This document shows positions 17,564 through 26,649 of a stretch of DNA of 64,000 nt, in pieces (the stretch's first letter is position 1; every line of letters starts with the position of its first letter). Both the position numbers and the translations under genes were made by a program. The notes under the pieces were generated by a model. That model did no database searches, had not been told where the DNA came from, and saw only the letters and a list, made by a program, of their open reading frames with translations. This stretch comes from Desertibaculum subflavum (GTDB lineage: Bacteria; Pseudomonadota; Alphaproteobacteria; Ferrovibrionales; Ferrovibrionaceae): positions 62,001 through 126,000 of the forward strand of contig QOZS01000002.1 of NCBI GenBank assembly GCA_003576705.1, given 5' to 3'.

Positions 17564-17932
17564 ATGCGCCGCCCCGTCCGCCCGTTTGCGACCTGGCTCG
17601 CCGTCTTCGCCCTGGCGGCGCAGACGGTCGCCTTTGCGCTGCACGGCCCGCTGCGCGTGCTCGCCGGCGCCGATGGCGGCCTCGTCATCTGCACGGCGGA
17701 GGGGCTGAAGCGGATCGGCCCCGGCCAATCGGAGAAGCCGGCGCGCGGCGCCGATCACGCCTGCACCGCCTGCGTTACCTTGGCCGCCACGGCGATCCCG
17801 CCGGCCATGCCGCCGGCTGCGGCCATCGCCTATGTGCCCTTGGACACCGGCACGGGGGCGTTCAGGCCAGCCGCTCCTCGACGCCCCGCCTCGGGCCCCG
17901 CGCAGCCGCGCGCCCCGCCGCTTCCGGTCTGA
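17564..17932 (+). CDS. DUF2946 family protein
   Basis: A 122-residue secreted or membrane-anchored small protein: a hydrophobic N-terminal helix WLAVFALAAQTVAFALHGP (about 11-29), a linker, a DHACTACVTLA motif with two cysteines near residues 66-69, and a proline-rich C-terminus. This is the DUF2946 layout, in which cysteine/histidine residues are thought to bind copper. The next gene is a PCu(A)C-type copper chaperone, 64 bases downstream, which supports a periplasmic copper-handling role. Confidence 0.7.
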   Translation: MRRPVRPFATWLAVFALAAQTVAFALHGPLRVLAGADGGLVICTAEGLKRIGPGQSEKPARGADHACTACVTLAATAIPPAMPPAAAIAYVPLDTGTGAFRPAAPRRPASGPAQPRAPPLPV

Positions 17933-17996
17933 TGCCACGCCACCACCCTGCATCCAGACCCGCGGGCGCCTGCCCGCCTTGCCATCAGGAACGACC

Positions 17997-18443
17997 ATGC
18001 GACTGAAATCCCTCCTCATCGCCGCCGCGCTCGCCGGATTCGCCACGCTCGCCCACGCGCAGGGGCAGATCACCGTCAAGGAGCCCTATGCCCGTGCCAC
18101 CATCGGTCAGGCCAAGGTCTCCGCCGCCTATATGACGATCGAAACCAGTACCGGGCCGGATCGGCTCATCGCCGCCGCCTCGCCGGTCGCCGGCACGGTC
18201 GAGCTGCACACCCATCTGCACGAGGGCGGCGTGATGAAGATGCGCCAGGTCGAGGCGATCGAGCTGGCGCCCGGCAAGCCCGCCGTGCTCGAAACCGGCG
18301 GCTACCACATCATGATGCTGGACCTGAAACAGCCCCTGAAAGCCGGCGAGACCATCCTGCTCACCCTCACCTTCGAGAAGGCCGGCAAGGTCGAGGTCCA
18401 GGTGCCGGTGCGCCCCCTCAGGGCGGGCCACCAGCGCCATTGA
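17997..18443 (+). CDS. Periplasmic copper chaperone PCu(A)C
   Basis: A 148-residue protein with a signal peptide (about residues 1-22, cleavage after AHA). The mature domain carries the copper(I) ligands of the PCu(A)C family: a His in ELHTH, Met residues in EGGVMKMR, and a late GGYHIMML His-x-Met. PCu(A)C delivers copper to the CuA site of cytochrome c oxidase, alone or with Sco1. The ATG at 17997 begins the signal peptide. Its partner is probably the DUF2946 gene upstream. Confidence 0.9.
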   Translation: MRLKSLLIAAALAGFATLAHAQGQITVKEPYARATIGQAKVSAAYMTIETSTGPDRLIAAASPVAGTVELHTHLHEGGVMKMRQVEAIELAPGKPAVLETGGYHIMMLDLKQPLKAGETILLTLTFEKAGKVEVQVPVRPLRAGHQRH

Positions 18444-18485
18444 GCGCGCTATAAAGGAAGGACAGAGCCTGGAGGAGAGCCCCGC

Positions 18486-19439
18486 GTGAGCCTGACCGTC
18501 GCCATCCAGATGGACCCGATGGAAGCCGTCAATATCGACGGCGATTCCACCTTTGTCTTGGCCATGGAGGCGCAAGCGCGGGGCTACCGCCTGTACCACT
18601 ACCTGCCGCGCGACATGTCGATGAAGGACGGCCGCGTCACGGCGCGGGCCCAGCCGCTGCAGGTCCGCCGCGAGCGCGGCAACCACCATACTTTCGGCGC
18701 GGCCGAGGTGATCGAGCCCGGCAGATGCGATGTCGTGCTGCTGCGCCAGGACCCGCCCTTCGACATGGCCTATATCACCACCACGCATCTGCTGGAGAAG
18801 GTGAACCAGACGGCGCTGGTGGTGAACGATCCGGTCAGCGTGCGGAACGCGCCGGAAAAGCTGTTCGTCACTCACTTCCCCGACCTGATGCCGCAGACCC
18901 TGATTTCCGCCGACCCGGCGGAGATCCGCGCCTTCCGCGCCGAGCACAAGGACATCATCCTGAAGCCGCTCTACGGCAATGGCGGCGCCGGCGTGTTCCA
19001 TGTGAAGCCCGACGACGAGAACCTGAACTCGCTGCTGGAGATGTTCACCCAGCTTTACCGCGAGCCGATCATGGTGCAGCGCTACGAGCCCAAGGTGCGC
19101 GAGGGCGACAAGCGCGTCATCCTGATCGACGGCGTCGCCGCCGGCGCGGTTAACCGCGTGCCGGCCGCTGGTGAGGCGCGGTCCAACATGCATGTCGGCG
19201 GCAAGCCGGTGAAGTCGCCGATGAGCAAGCGCGACCTCGAGATCTGCGAGCGCATCGGGCCGGAGCTGAAGCGGCTCGGCCTCGTCTTCGTCGGCATCGA
19301 CGTGATCGGCGACTACATCACCGAGATCAACGTCACCTCGCCCACCGGCCTGCAGGAGATCAACCGCTTCGACGGCGTGAAGCTGGAAGCGAAGATCTGG
19401 GACGCCATCGAACGGCGGTTGGGCGAACGCAAGAAATAG
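18486..19439 (+). CDS. gshB: Glutathione synthetase
   Basis: A 317-residue ATP-grasp enzyme. The N-terminal domain starts [18 protein letters not shown], and the ATP-grasp part has [37 protein letters not shown] and [19 protein letters not shown]. These match proteobacterial GshB, which joins gamma-glutamylcysteine and glycine. The GTG start at 18486 has a GGAGGAG site upstream. Glutathione supports the two GSTs in the window. The HAD gene follows after four bases. Confidence 0.94.
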   Translation: MSLTVAIQMDPMEAVNIDGDSTFVLAMEAQARGYRLYHYLPRDMSMKDGRVTARAQPLQVRRERGNHHTFGAAEVIEPGRCDVVLLRQDPPFDMAYITTTHLLEKVNQTALVVNDPVSVRNAPEKLFVTHFPDLMPQTLISADPAEIRAFRAEHKDIILKPLYGNGGAGVFHVKPDDENLNSLLEMFTQLYREPIMVQRYEPKVREGDKRVILIDGVAAGAVNRVPAAGEARSNMHVGGKPVKSPMSKRDLEICERIGPELKRLGLVFVGIDVIGDYITEINVTSPTGLQEINRFDGVKLEAKIWDAIERRLGERKK

Positions 19440-19443
19440 CTCC

Positions 19444-20046
19444 GTGATCCGCGCCCTGATGGTCGATGTCGACGGCGTCCTCGTGCGCGGGCGGCGCGGC
19501 GACGGGCGGCACTGGTCGACCGACCTCGCGGCCGATCTCAGCCTCGACCCCACCAGACTGCAGCGCGAATTCTTCGCCGTTCATTGGGAGGCAATCGTCC
19601 TGGGTCGGGCTGCGTTGCGCGAGAAGCTGGCGCCGGTGCTCGCGCGCATTGCACCGAAGATCTCCGCCGACCGGGTGATCGAATACTGGTTCGCGACCGA
19701 TGCCCGGCTCAATGAGCGCCTGCTTGCCGACCTCGCCGCAGCACGCGCCGACGGCTTGCAGGTGCACCTCGTCACCAACCAGGAACACGAACGCGCCCGC
19801 TACCTCTTGCGGGAGCTCCGCTTGGGCGAGGCGATCGACGGCTGCCACTACTCGGCGGCGCTCGGCTGCCGCAAGCCCGAGGCGCGGTTCTTCGAGACGG
19901 TAGCGCGCCGGGTCGAATTCGCTCCGGCCGAGCTACTGTTGATCGACGACGTCGAGGAGAATGTCACGGCAGCGAAGACCGCAGGATGGCGGGCCGTGCG
20001 GTGGATGCCGGACAGCGTCCTCAGCGAGGCGCTGCGGATCGCCTGA
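19444..20046 (+). CDS. HAD family hydrolase
   Basis: A 200-residue HAD phosphatase starting with GTG. Motif I is MVDVDGVL, motif II LVTNQEH, a lysine occurs in GCRKPEARFF, and motif IV is LLIDDVEENV. The helical cap lies between motifs I and II. It resembles the 'HAD-IA' group with broad phosphatase activity. It is coupled to gshB (four-base spacing), but no direct link to glutathione metabolism is visible. Confidence 0.82.
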   Translation: MIRALMVDVDGVLVRGRRGDGRHWSTDLAADLSLDPTRLQREFFAVHWEAIVLGRAALREKLAPVLARIAPKISADRVIEYWFATDARLNERLLADLAAARADGLQVHLVTNQEHERARYLLRELRLGEAIDGCHYSAALGCRKPEARFFETVARRVEFAPAELLLIDDVEENVTAAKTAGWRAVRWMPDSVLSEALRIA

Positions 20047-20047
20047 G

Positions 20048-20896
20048 CTAGCCGACCCGCCGCACCGAGAGCGGCGGCGGCGACCTGAGCTGGGCGAGGT
20101 GCGCGACCAGGCGCATTTCCTTCTGCCCCTGGCTCGCAGCCAGCACCACGGCGACGGCCGAGACGGCACGGGCCAGCGCGTTGGGCGGCGCCGCGCCATG
20201 CGCGAGATGGCCGAGCAGCAAGCCGGCCAGAAGGTCACCCGAGCCTTGCGGCACCGGCTCGATCCGCGGCGTGGCGGCGAGCCAGGCCGCCTCCGCCGTC
20301 ACCGCCAGAGTCTCGACCGCGTGGTGCTCGGGGTCCCCGCGTCTGAGCGAGGTCACGACCACGAGCTTCGGCCCACGCGCGATCAGGGCACGCGCGGCGG
20401 CAATCGCCTGGTCGAGCGTCGCCACCGCTGCGCCGGCAAGCCGCTCCAGCTCGAAATGGTTCGGCGTGATCGCATCGGCGAGCGGCAGCAGGCGGTCGCG
20501 CATCGCCGCTTCCACCCCGTCGCGGACATAGACACGGCCAGCATCGCCGAGCACGGGATCGCAAAGATAGATCGCGCCGGGATTGGCCGCCCGCACACGC
20601 CGCACCGCATCGACCACGGTATCTGCCGTGCCGGGATGACCGAGATAGCCGGACAGAACGCCGACCGCTGGCTTCAGCGCGCCGACCCCATCGAGCCCGG
20701 CCACCAAAGCCGTTGTCTCCGCCGGCTCCAGCGCCCGCCCCGCCGGCGGCCCGTGCCCCGGATGATGCGCGAGCAAGACCGTCGGCACTGCCAGCACCTC
20801 GAAGCCGAGCGCGTTCAGCGCTGGCACGATGGCTGCATTGCCGACATGACCGTAGGCAACTTGGCTCGAGATCGAGAGAATGACCGGATCGGGCAT
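20048..20896 (-). CDS. pdxY: Pyridoxal kinase (PdxY/PdxK-like)
   Basis: A 282-residue ribokinase-like kinase. SSQVAYGHVGNAA near the N-terminus is the pyridoxal-kinase signature. CDPVLGD and the late GSGDLLAGLLLGHLA anion-hole/catalytic aspartate motif follow; the usual GTGD is GSGD here. It phosphorylates pyridoxal to PLP in the salvage pathway. The start ATG at 20896 is followed by MPDPVILSIS; longer in-frame extensions upstream are out-of-family. The gene converges with the HAD gene, with one base between the stop codons. Confidence 0.92.
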   Translation of the reverse strand: MPDPVILSISSQVAYGHVGNAAIVPALNALGFEVLAVPTVLLAHHPGHGPPAGRALEPAETTALVAGLDGVGALKPAVGVLSGYLGHPGTADTVVDAVRRVRAANPGAIYLCDPVLGDAGRVYVRDGVEAAMRDRLLPLADAITPNHFELERLAGAAVATLDQAIAAARALIARGPKLVVVTSLRRGDPEHHAVETLAVTAEAAWLAATPRIEPVPQGSGDLLAGLLLGHLAHGAAPPNALARAVSAVAVVLAASQGQKEMRLVAHLAQLRSPPPLSVRRVG

Positions 20897-20940
20897 GCCG
20901 TAGATTAGCCTGAAGACGAAGCTCTTGGAGGGGCGCGCCA

Positions 20941-22425
20941 ATGTACCGGGTCGTGATCGCGGAGATGAAGCACGAGACCAACACCTTCTCGCCGGTGCCG
21001 ACGCCGCTCGCCCGCTTCGCCCGCGGCCGCGGCAACCCGCCGGAGGGCAAGAGTGCCTACCAGGCCTATAAGGGCACCGGCTCCGGCCTCGGCGCGCTGA
21101 TCGACCTCTGCGAGGCGGAGGGCGCCGAGATCTCGCTCCCCATCGCCGCCTCGGCCTGGCCGAGCGGCCCGGTCGAGGATGCCGCCTTCGAGTACATGGC
21201 GGGCAAGATCTGCGACGCGGTGAAAAAAGGCTGCGACGCCATCCTGCTCGACCTGCACGGCGCCATGGTGACCGAGAGCCGCGAGGACGGCGAAGGCGAG
21301 TTGCTGCGCCGCGTCCGCGCCATCGCACCCGATGTGCCGATCGGCGTGGCGCTCGACATGCACACCAACCTCTATCCGGCCATGGTCGAGAACTGTAACG
21401 TCATCGCCGGCTACCAGACCTATCCGCATATCGACAATTACGAGACCGGCATGCGCGCCGGCAAGCCGATCTTCGCCATGCTGAAGGGCAAGGCGAAGCC
21501 GGTCATGGTCTGGGGCAACCGGCCGATGCTGCCGCATGTGATGCGGCAATCCTCGCTCGACGAGCCAAACAAGGCGCTGCAGCTCCGCTGCGCCGAGATG
21601 GAGCGCCAGGGCGCGCTCGCCGCCACACTCTTCGTCGGCTTCCCGCATGCCGATATCAAGCTGGCCGGGCTCTCCGTCGTCATGGTGACGAACGGTGACC
21701 TGGAGAAGGCGGAGAAGTGGCGCGACGAGCTGCTCGACCAGGCCTGGGCCAATCGCGAGGCCTTCGTCTACAAGATCGAACCGTTGGCTGAGAGCATGGC
21801 GCGGGCGAAGCAGATGGGCGGCGGCCCGGTCGCGCTGCTCGACCACTACGACAATTCCGCCTCCGGCGGCACCATGGACACGATGACGGTGCTGGGCGCC
21901 ATCCTGGAATCCGGCCTGGAGAATGTCGCCGCCTTCGCGGTGCACGATCCGGCGGCGGTGCAGCAGATGATGCAGGCCGGCATCGGCGCCGAGGTGACGC
22001 TCCCGCTCGGCGGCAAGCTCGACATGCCCTCGATCAAGATGAAGGGCGAGCCGCTCACCGTCTCGGGCCGCGTGAAGCTGATCTCCGACGGCCAGTACAG
22101 AAATCGCGGCCCCGCCTCCAAGGGCGTGCTGATGGATATGGGGCCGACCGTCGTGCTGGATACCGGCAAGGTCGAAATCGTGGTGATCTCGCGCCACCAG
22201 GAGCCGAACGACCTCAACTGCTTCTACTCGCTCGGCATCGACCCGACGGCCAAGCGCTACCTGATGCTGAAGAGCCGCGTGCACTGGCGGGCCGGTTTCG
22301 CGCCGATCATCAAGGGCACCATCGAATGCGCCGGCACCGGCGTCTGCACCTCCGATTACAGCGTGCTGGACTTCCAGCAGGTGCGCCGCCCGATCTACCC
22401 GCTCGACCGCCTCAACACGCCCTAA
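20941..22425 (+). CDS. M81 family metallopeptidase (MlrC-like, DUF1485)
   Basis: A 494-residue protein of the MlrC family. The N-terminus has EMKHETNTFSPVPT, followed by DLHGAMV, ALDMHTNLYP and NVIAGYQTYPHID, which supply the zinc ligands in this family; the C-terminal domain starts around residue 300 with the DHYDNSASGGTMDT stretch. MlrC hydrolyses linearised microcystin in sphingomonads, but most homologues act on unknown small peptides or amides. It is transcribed divergently from pyridoxal kinase (44-base gap) with GGAGGGG before the ATG. Confidence 0.88.
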   Translation: MYRVVIAEMKHETNTFSPVPTPLARFARGRGNPPEGKSAYQAYKGTGSGLGALIDLCEAEGAEISLPIAASAWPSGPVEDAAFEYMAGKICDAVKKGCDAILLDLHGAMVTESREDGEGELLRRVRAIAPDVPIGVALDMHTNLYPAMVENCNVIAGYQTYPHIDNYETGMRAGKPIFAMLKGKAKPVMVWGNRPMLPHVMRQSSLDEPNKALQLRCAEMERQGALAATLFVGFPHADIKLAGLSVVMVTNGDLEKAEKWRDELLDQAWANREAFVYKIEPLAESMARAKQMGGGPVALLDHYDNSASGGTMDTMTVLGAILESGLENVAAFAVHDPAAVQQMMQAGIGAEVTLPLGGKLDMPSIKMKGEPLTVSGRVKLISDGQYRNRGPASKGVLMDMGPTVVLDTGKVEIVVISRHQEPNDLNCFYSLGIDPTAKRYLMLKSRVHWRAGFAPIIKGTIECAGTGVCTSDYSVLDFQQVRRPIYPLDRLNTP

Positions 22426-22435
22426 GCACCAGATT

Positions 22436-22541
22436 CTCACCACGGAGGACACGGAGGCACACGGAGATTTTTCTTTTCCGCCGAAGGCGGATCGCCTTTC
22501 TCTCTGCGTGCCTCCGTGTCCTCCGCGTCCTCCGTGGTGAA
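22436..22541. repeat. Inverted repeat built of CACGGAGGA-like units
   Basis: Left arm (22436-22467) TCACCACGGAGGACACGGAGG... and right arm (22500-22541) ...CCTCCGTGTCCTCCGCGTCC TCCGTGGTGA are reverse complements, except that the right arm carries one extra CGCGGAGGA unit. Between them is a 30-base spacer with its own small hairpin CCGCCGAAGGCGG. Each arm is an array of ~9-base units. It lies between two plus-strand genes and could form a long hairpin. This kind of unit is found as a dispersed repeat in many bacterial genomes; no coding role is likely. Confidence 0.85.
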
Positions 22542-22595
22542 ATGTTTGGAACGGCATCAGGGGGAACCTTGGCCGTAGAAGCGCGTTTCGCCGTC

Positions 22596-23141
22596 ATGGC
22601 GAAACCTCACCCGCCGGCTACGCAGCACGACGGAATCCAAACGGCCACCATCTGGCTCGGCAAGGCGATTTACATGGTGATCGCCTTCGCCTTGCTGGCG
22701 GTGGCGCTCGCCCTGATCGGCATCAGCCTGTGGGGCGCGCTCTCCAGCTTCGAAGCGGAGCGCGCCACCACCTTCATCCTGCTCGACGCCGTCGGCATGA
22801 CGGTTCTCGGGCTCGCCATCGTCGACGTCTCGAAATACCTGCTGGAGGAGGAAGTGCTGCGCGAGCGCGAGTTGCGCTCGCCGGCCGAGGCGCGCGGCGC
22901 GCTGACCAAGTTCCTCACCATCATCACCATCGTGGTCAGCCTCGAAGCCGTGATCCTGATCTTCGAGACCTCGAAGGGCGAGACGCATCACGAGCTGGTC
23001 TACCCGGTGATGATGTTCGGCGCCGTCGTCGCCATCGTGGTGGCGCTCGGCCTGTACCAATATCTCTCCGCCAGGGCGCAGCAGGCCACCGGGACGCGCG
23101 ACGCCATGCGGGCCGACGAGGCCGAGCGCCAGGCCGAGTAG
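22596..23141 (+). CDS. Conserved multi-span membrane protein of unknown function
   Basis: About 181 residues with four hydrophobic helices: IYMVIAFALLAVALALIGIS, FILLDAVGMTVLGLAIVDV, FLTIITIVVSLEAVILIF and VYPVMMFGAVVAIVVALGL. Between helices 2 and 3 is a charged segment with LEEEVLRERELRSPAEAR. No family is recognised. The start is uncertain: a TTG at 22569, preceded by GGGGGAA at good spacing, would add nine residues; the ATG at 22596 lacks a clear site. The gene lies just after the inverted repeat. Confidence 0.75.
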   Translation: MAKPHPPATQHDGIQTATIWLGKAIYMVIAFALLAVALALIGISLWGALSSFEAERATTFILLDAVGMTVLGLAIVDVSKYLLEEEVLRERELRSPAEARGALTKFLTIITIVVSLEAVILIFETSKGETHHELVYPVMMFGAVVAIVVALGLYQYLSARAQQATGTRDAMRADEAERQAE

Positions 23142-23232
23142 GGCACCGCGGCGGCCGTTCGGGGTTCGACGGCGGCCCGATCAGCCTCTAGGCTGGACCG
23201 ACGACTTGCCGGCGCCCAGGGGAGGAGCGGTC

Positions 23233-24432
23233 TTGGCGGTAAGGTCCCTGCAACGCCCTGACGTACAGCCCGGCGCGGCCGATCCGGTCGCGGCGGCCGA
23301 ACGCCTGGCGCCGCGCATCGCCGAGCTGGCCGACCGCATCGAGGCCGAGCGGCGGCTGCCGCCGGAGCTCCTGGCGGAGCTGCACGCCGCGCGGCTGTTC
23401 CGCCTGCTGCTGCCCGCCAGCCTGGGCGGCCTGGAGACCGATCCGCTCACCTTCTTCCACGCGATCGAGGCCGTCGCCAAGGCCGATGCCTCGACCGCCT
23501 GGTGCCTCTCCCAGGCCGCCGGCTGCGCCATGGCCGCGCCCTATCTCGATCCCGCGATCGCGCGCGAGATGTTCGGACCGGCCGATGCAGTGCTGGCCTG
23601 GGGCCCACCCACCAGGCCGCCGCGCGCGGTCATGGTCGAGGGCGGCTTCCGCGTCACCGGCAGCTGGAGCTTCCTGTCCGGCGGCCGGCATGCCAGCTGG
23701 GTCGGCGCGCATTGCCTGCTCTACGCCGCCGACGGCACGGCCCTGGTCGAGCCGAACGGCAAGCCGACCGAGCGGACCCTGCTGATGCGGGCCGACAGCG
23801 TCGATTGGACCGATATCTGGTCGGTGATGGGCCTGCGCGGCACGGCGAGCGACGCCTATGCCGTGAGCGACCGCTTCGTGCCGGCGGGATATTCGGTCCG
23901 CCGCGATCATGCCCCGGACCGGCGCGAGACCGGCCCGCTCTACCGCATGACCACGCTCGCGCTCTTCCCGGTCGGCTTCGCCGGCGTCGCGCTTGGGCTG
24001 GCCCGCAGCGTGCTCGACAGCTTCCTCGGCCTCGGCCGCAAGGTGCCGCGCGGCGTGCGCCACGCCCTGCGCGACAATCACGCGGTGCAATCCGACCTCG
24101 CCCAGGCCGAGGCCGGCGTGCAGGCGGCAAGGCGACACCTGCTGTTCGAGCTGGAGCGGATCTGGCGCGAGGTCACCGCGAGCGGCGAATTCACCCTGGA
24201 CCAGCGCATGACCATCCGGCTCGCCGCCACCCATGCGATCCACCAGGCCCGCCAAGCCGTCGACTTCGCCTATCACGCCGCCGGCGCCACCGCGATCTTC
24301 GCCACGCATCCGATGGAGCGCCGGTTCCGCGACATGCACACGGTGACCCAGCAGGTCCAGGCGCGCCGCGCCAATTTCGAGACCGTCGGCGCCTTCCTGC
24401 TCGGCGCCGAGCCCGACCTCACCTTCGTCTGA
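23233..24432 (+). CDS. Acyl-CoA dehydrogenase-fold flavin monooxygenase/hydroxylase-like protein
   Basis: A 399-residue protein with the acyl-CoA dehydrogenase fold: an N-terminal helical domain with ADASTAWCLSQAAG, a beta domain with FRVTGSWSFLSGGRHASW, and a C-terminal helical bundle. The catalytic Glu of dehydrogenases is not apparent and the WSFLSGG element is typical of group D flavin monooxygenases (HpaB/HsaA/DszC-like), which use reduced flavin from a partner reductase. The TTG start at 23233 is chosen because GGAGGAG lies seven bases upstream. A VOC protein follows after 30 bases, a common neighbour of such hydroxylases. Confidence 0.8.
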   Translation: MAVRSLQRPDVQPGAADPVAAAERLAPRIAELADRIEAERRLPPELLAELHAARLFRLLLPASLGGLETDPLTFFHAIEAVAKADASTAWCLSQAAGCAMAAPYLDPAIAREMFGPADAVLAWGPPTRPPRAVMVEGGFRVTGSWSFLSGGRHASWVGAHCLLYAADGTALVEPNGKPTERTLLMRADSVDWTDIWSVMGLRGTASDAYAVSDRFVPAGYSVRRDHAPDRRETGPLYRMTTLALFPVGFAGVALGLARSVLDSFLGLGRKVPRGVRHALRDNHAVQSDLAQAEAGVQAARRHLLFELERIWREVTASGEFTLDQRMTIRLAATHAIHQARQAVDFAYHAAGATAIFATHPMERRFRDMHTVTQQVQARRANFETVGAFLLGAEPDLTFV

Positions 24433-24462
24433 CGAACCAGAGACTGCCCCGGGGAGACCACG

Positions 24463-24864
24463 ATGCCGCTGCATCAGCTTCAGCACTACACGATCGAGCC
24501 GACCGATCTGGAGAAGACCAAGGATTTCTACTGCGACGTGCTCGGCCTCGAAGTCGGGGACCGGCCGCCGCTCGGCTTCCCCGGCTATTGGCTCTATTCC
24601 GGCGGGGTCGCCACCGTGCACCTGATCGGCCCGCGCCAGCCGCGGCCCGGCATCACCATCCGCCCGCCGGAGATGAAGTTCGAGAATACCGGCCGGTTCG
24701 ACCACATCGCCTTCGCCGCGACGGATATCGAAGCGGTCCGCAGCCGCATCGACCGGCACGGCGTCAAGTATCGCGAGCAGGTGGTGCCGCGCACCGGGGC
24801 CGCCCAGATCTTCCTCTATGATCCCGACGGCGTCGGCGTGGAGCTGAACTTCCCGCCGAAGTAG
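24463..24864 (+). CDS. VOC family protein (glyoxalase/dioxygenase-like)
   Basis: A 133-residue vicinal-oxygen-chelate protein. It has HYTIEPTDLEKTKDFYCDVLG at the N-terminus, RFDHIAFAATD in the middle, and FLYDPDGVGVELNFP at the C-terminus; His and Glu residues at the strand ends provide metal ligands. Such proteins act as glyoxalases, epimerases or extradiol-type dioxygenases. Being 30 bases after the flavin hydroxylase-like gene, it may act on that enzyme's product. GGGGAG precedes the ATG. Confidence 0.87.
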   Translation: MPLHQLQHYTIEPTDLEKTKDFYCDVLGLEVGDRPPLGFPGYWLYSGGVATVHLIGPRQPRPGITIRPPEMKFENTGRFDHIAFAATDIEAVRSRIDRHGVKYREQVVPRTGAAQIFLYDPDGVGVELNFPPK

Positions 24865-25006
24865 CACCGCCCAGCCTCGCATCCGGCGGCAAATTCCCGG
24901 CCCGCCCGTCAATCGGGGATTAATGCCTGTGGCATAGCGTTCCGGATCGTCGGCGGCCGCGCCCGCTTGCGCCGCCGCCAGTCACGCGTATCGCCCGGAC
25001 GATTGG

Positions 25007-26194
25007 ATGACGCCGCCCAGTCCACAGTGGAACGAACTGCTCGAACGGCTCGGCGTCCGCAGCAGCACGTTCGACAAAGGGCAGGATGCCGCGGCGATGG
25101 CGGCAATGTTCCGCCGGGCCGCCTGGAACCGGGCGCGGCTGCCGCTGCGCATCGTCATGATCGCGGCGGCGGCGATGTTCGTGCTGTTCTGGTACTGGGA
25201 TCGGAAGCTGGATCCGGTCGGCGCCGAGACCACCCTGCCGATCCGGCTGGCCGCTGGCGCGGCCTTCGCCGCCCTCGCCGTGCTGCCGAGCCTCATCCGG
25301 CTGGCCTGGCAATGCATCGCCTGCCTCTATGCCGCCGGCACCTTGCTCGCCGCCGCCCTGCTGGTCGCCATCGCCCTGCTGCTGCAGGACGGCTATCCGA
25401 TGCTGAACGGGTCGATCGTTCTGGTCGTCATGTCGGTCGCGATCATCGGCCCCTACGACCGCTTCGCCGCGCCGCTGACGCTCGCGGTCGCCGCCATTCC
25501 CAACCTGACGGTGCTCGCGCTGCATCTCGCCGCCATACCCGCGCCGGGCCTGCCCGCGCCGGACCGCGCCATCAGCATCGCCATGCTGCACGGCGCCGCG
25601 GCGCTGCTGGCGCTGCTGCTGATGCGCCTGCACAGCGTGGACCGGGAGAACCTGTTCGCGGCCCAGCAGGAGCTGCACCGGCTCGCCACCACCGATCCCC
25701 TGACCGGCGCCAAGAACCGCCGCGTGCTGCAGGAGCGCTTCGCGCTCGAAGTGGCGCGGCAGAGCCGGCTGCGCGGCTCCACCGCGCTCCTGATGCTCGA
25801 CATCGACCATTTCAAGCAGGTCAACGACACCTATGGCCACAGCATCGGCGACGAGGTGCTGCGCGACCTGGTGCAGCGCTGGACGATGATGCTCCGCGAT
25901 ATCGACCTGCTCTGCCGCATCGGCGGCGAGGAATTCGTCGCGCTCCTGCCCGACACGCTCGGGCTCGACGCGCTGGTGATCGCCGAGCGCCTGCGCCACG
26001 AGACGGCGGAGCTGCCCGTCGCCACCTCGGCCGGGCCGATCAAGGTCACGATCAGCCTCGGCGTGACGGTGGTGGGGCCCGGCATCGACGACCTCGACCT
26101 CGTGCTCGAACGCGCCGACGCGGCGCTGTTCGAGGCCAAGGCGGCCGGGCGCGACCGCGTGATGGTGTCGACTCCCCTCGCGCTCGCCGCCTGA
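25007..26194 (+). CDS. Membrane-anchored GGDEF diguanylate cyclase
   Basis: A 395-residue protein: about six N-terminal membrane helices (residues 45-215) and a C-terminal GGDEF domain (about 225-390). The active-site motif is GGEEF and the product-inhibition I-site RDID lies exactly five residues upstream, so an active, feedback-inhibited cyclase making c-di-GMP is predicted. DPLTGAKNRRVLQERF and LDIDHFKQVNDTYGH are typical. The N-terminal membrane part is a non-standard sensor. It stands alone and converges with the NIPSNAP gene. Confidence 0.92.
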   Translation: MTPPSPQWNELLERLGVRSSTFDKGQDAAAMAAMFRRAAWNRARLPLRIVMIAAAAMFVLFWYWDRKLDPVGAETTLPIRLAAGAAFAALAVLPSLIRLAWQCIACLYAAGTLLAAALLVAIALLLQDGYPMLNGSIVLVVMSVAIIGPYDRFAAPLTLAVAAIPNLTVLALHLAAIPAPGLPAPDRAISIAMLHGAAALLALLLMRLHSVDRENLFAAQQELHRLATTDPLTGAKNRRVLQERFALEVARQSRLRGSTALLMLDIDHFKQVNDTYGHSIGDEVLRDLVQRWTMMLRDIDLLCRIGGEEFVALLPDTLGLDALVIAERLRHETAELPVATSAGPIKVTISLGVTVVGPGIDDLDLVLERADAALFEAKAAGRDRVMVSTPLALAA

Positions 26195-26201
26195 CGCCAG
26201 C

Positions 26202-26522
26202 TCAGGGGTGCGGGCCCCAGGGTGCTGCGAGCAACAGCTGCACGTTCTGGTTCTGCACCAGCGGACGGAAGTTCTTCGCGAATTCCTGGAACGCCTCGTC
26301 GGCGAACAGCCGCTTCCAGAACGCGCGGCGGTCGTTGTCGTCCTCGAACTTCCAGAGATGCACCAGCTGGTGCAGCGGGCCGGTATCGCTGACGAAGTAA
26401 CCGACCAGGTGGCCCTTGGCGTGCTTCTCCAGAGCCGGCCAGCCGAGCTTCTGGTAGTGCCCGATCGCCTCCGGCATCTTGCCGACCTGCACGTTGTAGG
26501 TGCGCATCTCGTAGACGGCCAT
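26202..26522 (-). CDS. NIPSNAP family protein
   Basis: A 106-residue ferredoxin-like dimeric alpha-beta barrel protein with the NIPSNAP signature YEMRTYNVQVGKMPE at the N-terminus and LHQLVHLWKFED in the middle. Bacterial NIPSNAP proteins have no firmly established function; they often lie near catabolic or CoA-dependent genes. Here it is transcribed divergently from matB. GAGGA precedes the ATG at 26522. Confidence 0.87.
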   Translation of the reverse strand: MAVYEMRTYNVQVGKMPEAIGHYQKLGWPALEKHAKGHLVGYFVSDTGPLHQLVHLWKFEDDNDRRAFWKRLFADEAFQEFAKNFRPLVQNQNVQLLLAAPWGPHP

Positions 26523-26649
26523 GCTGTCCTCCCTCGGTTGATCTCAGAGCATCGCGCAGCGCATGGCGGCGGTAAAGCGGCCGTCTTGTCCCCCGCCCCG
26601 CCGCTTGGCCTATGATGCGGCGACCACCGCCTTGACCGAGCTGGAACTG

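Noticed and set aside
22436..22541. CRISPR or Rho-independent terminator
   Set aside because: Units are about nine bases without unique spacers, and the hairpin lacks a T-run; it is a repeat element.
24900..25006. Sigma-54 promoter upstream of the diguanylate cyclase (TGGCATAGCGTTCC)
   Set aside because: Spacing and the -12 element do not match the GG-N10-GC rule.
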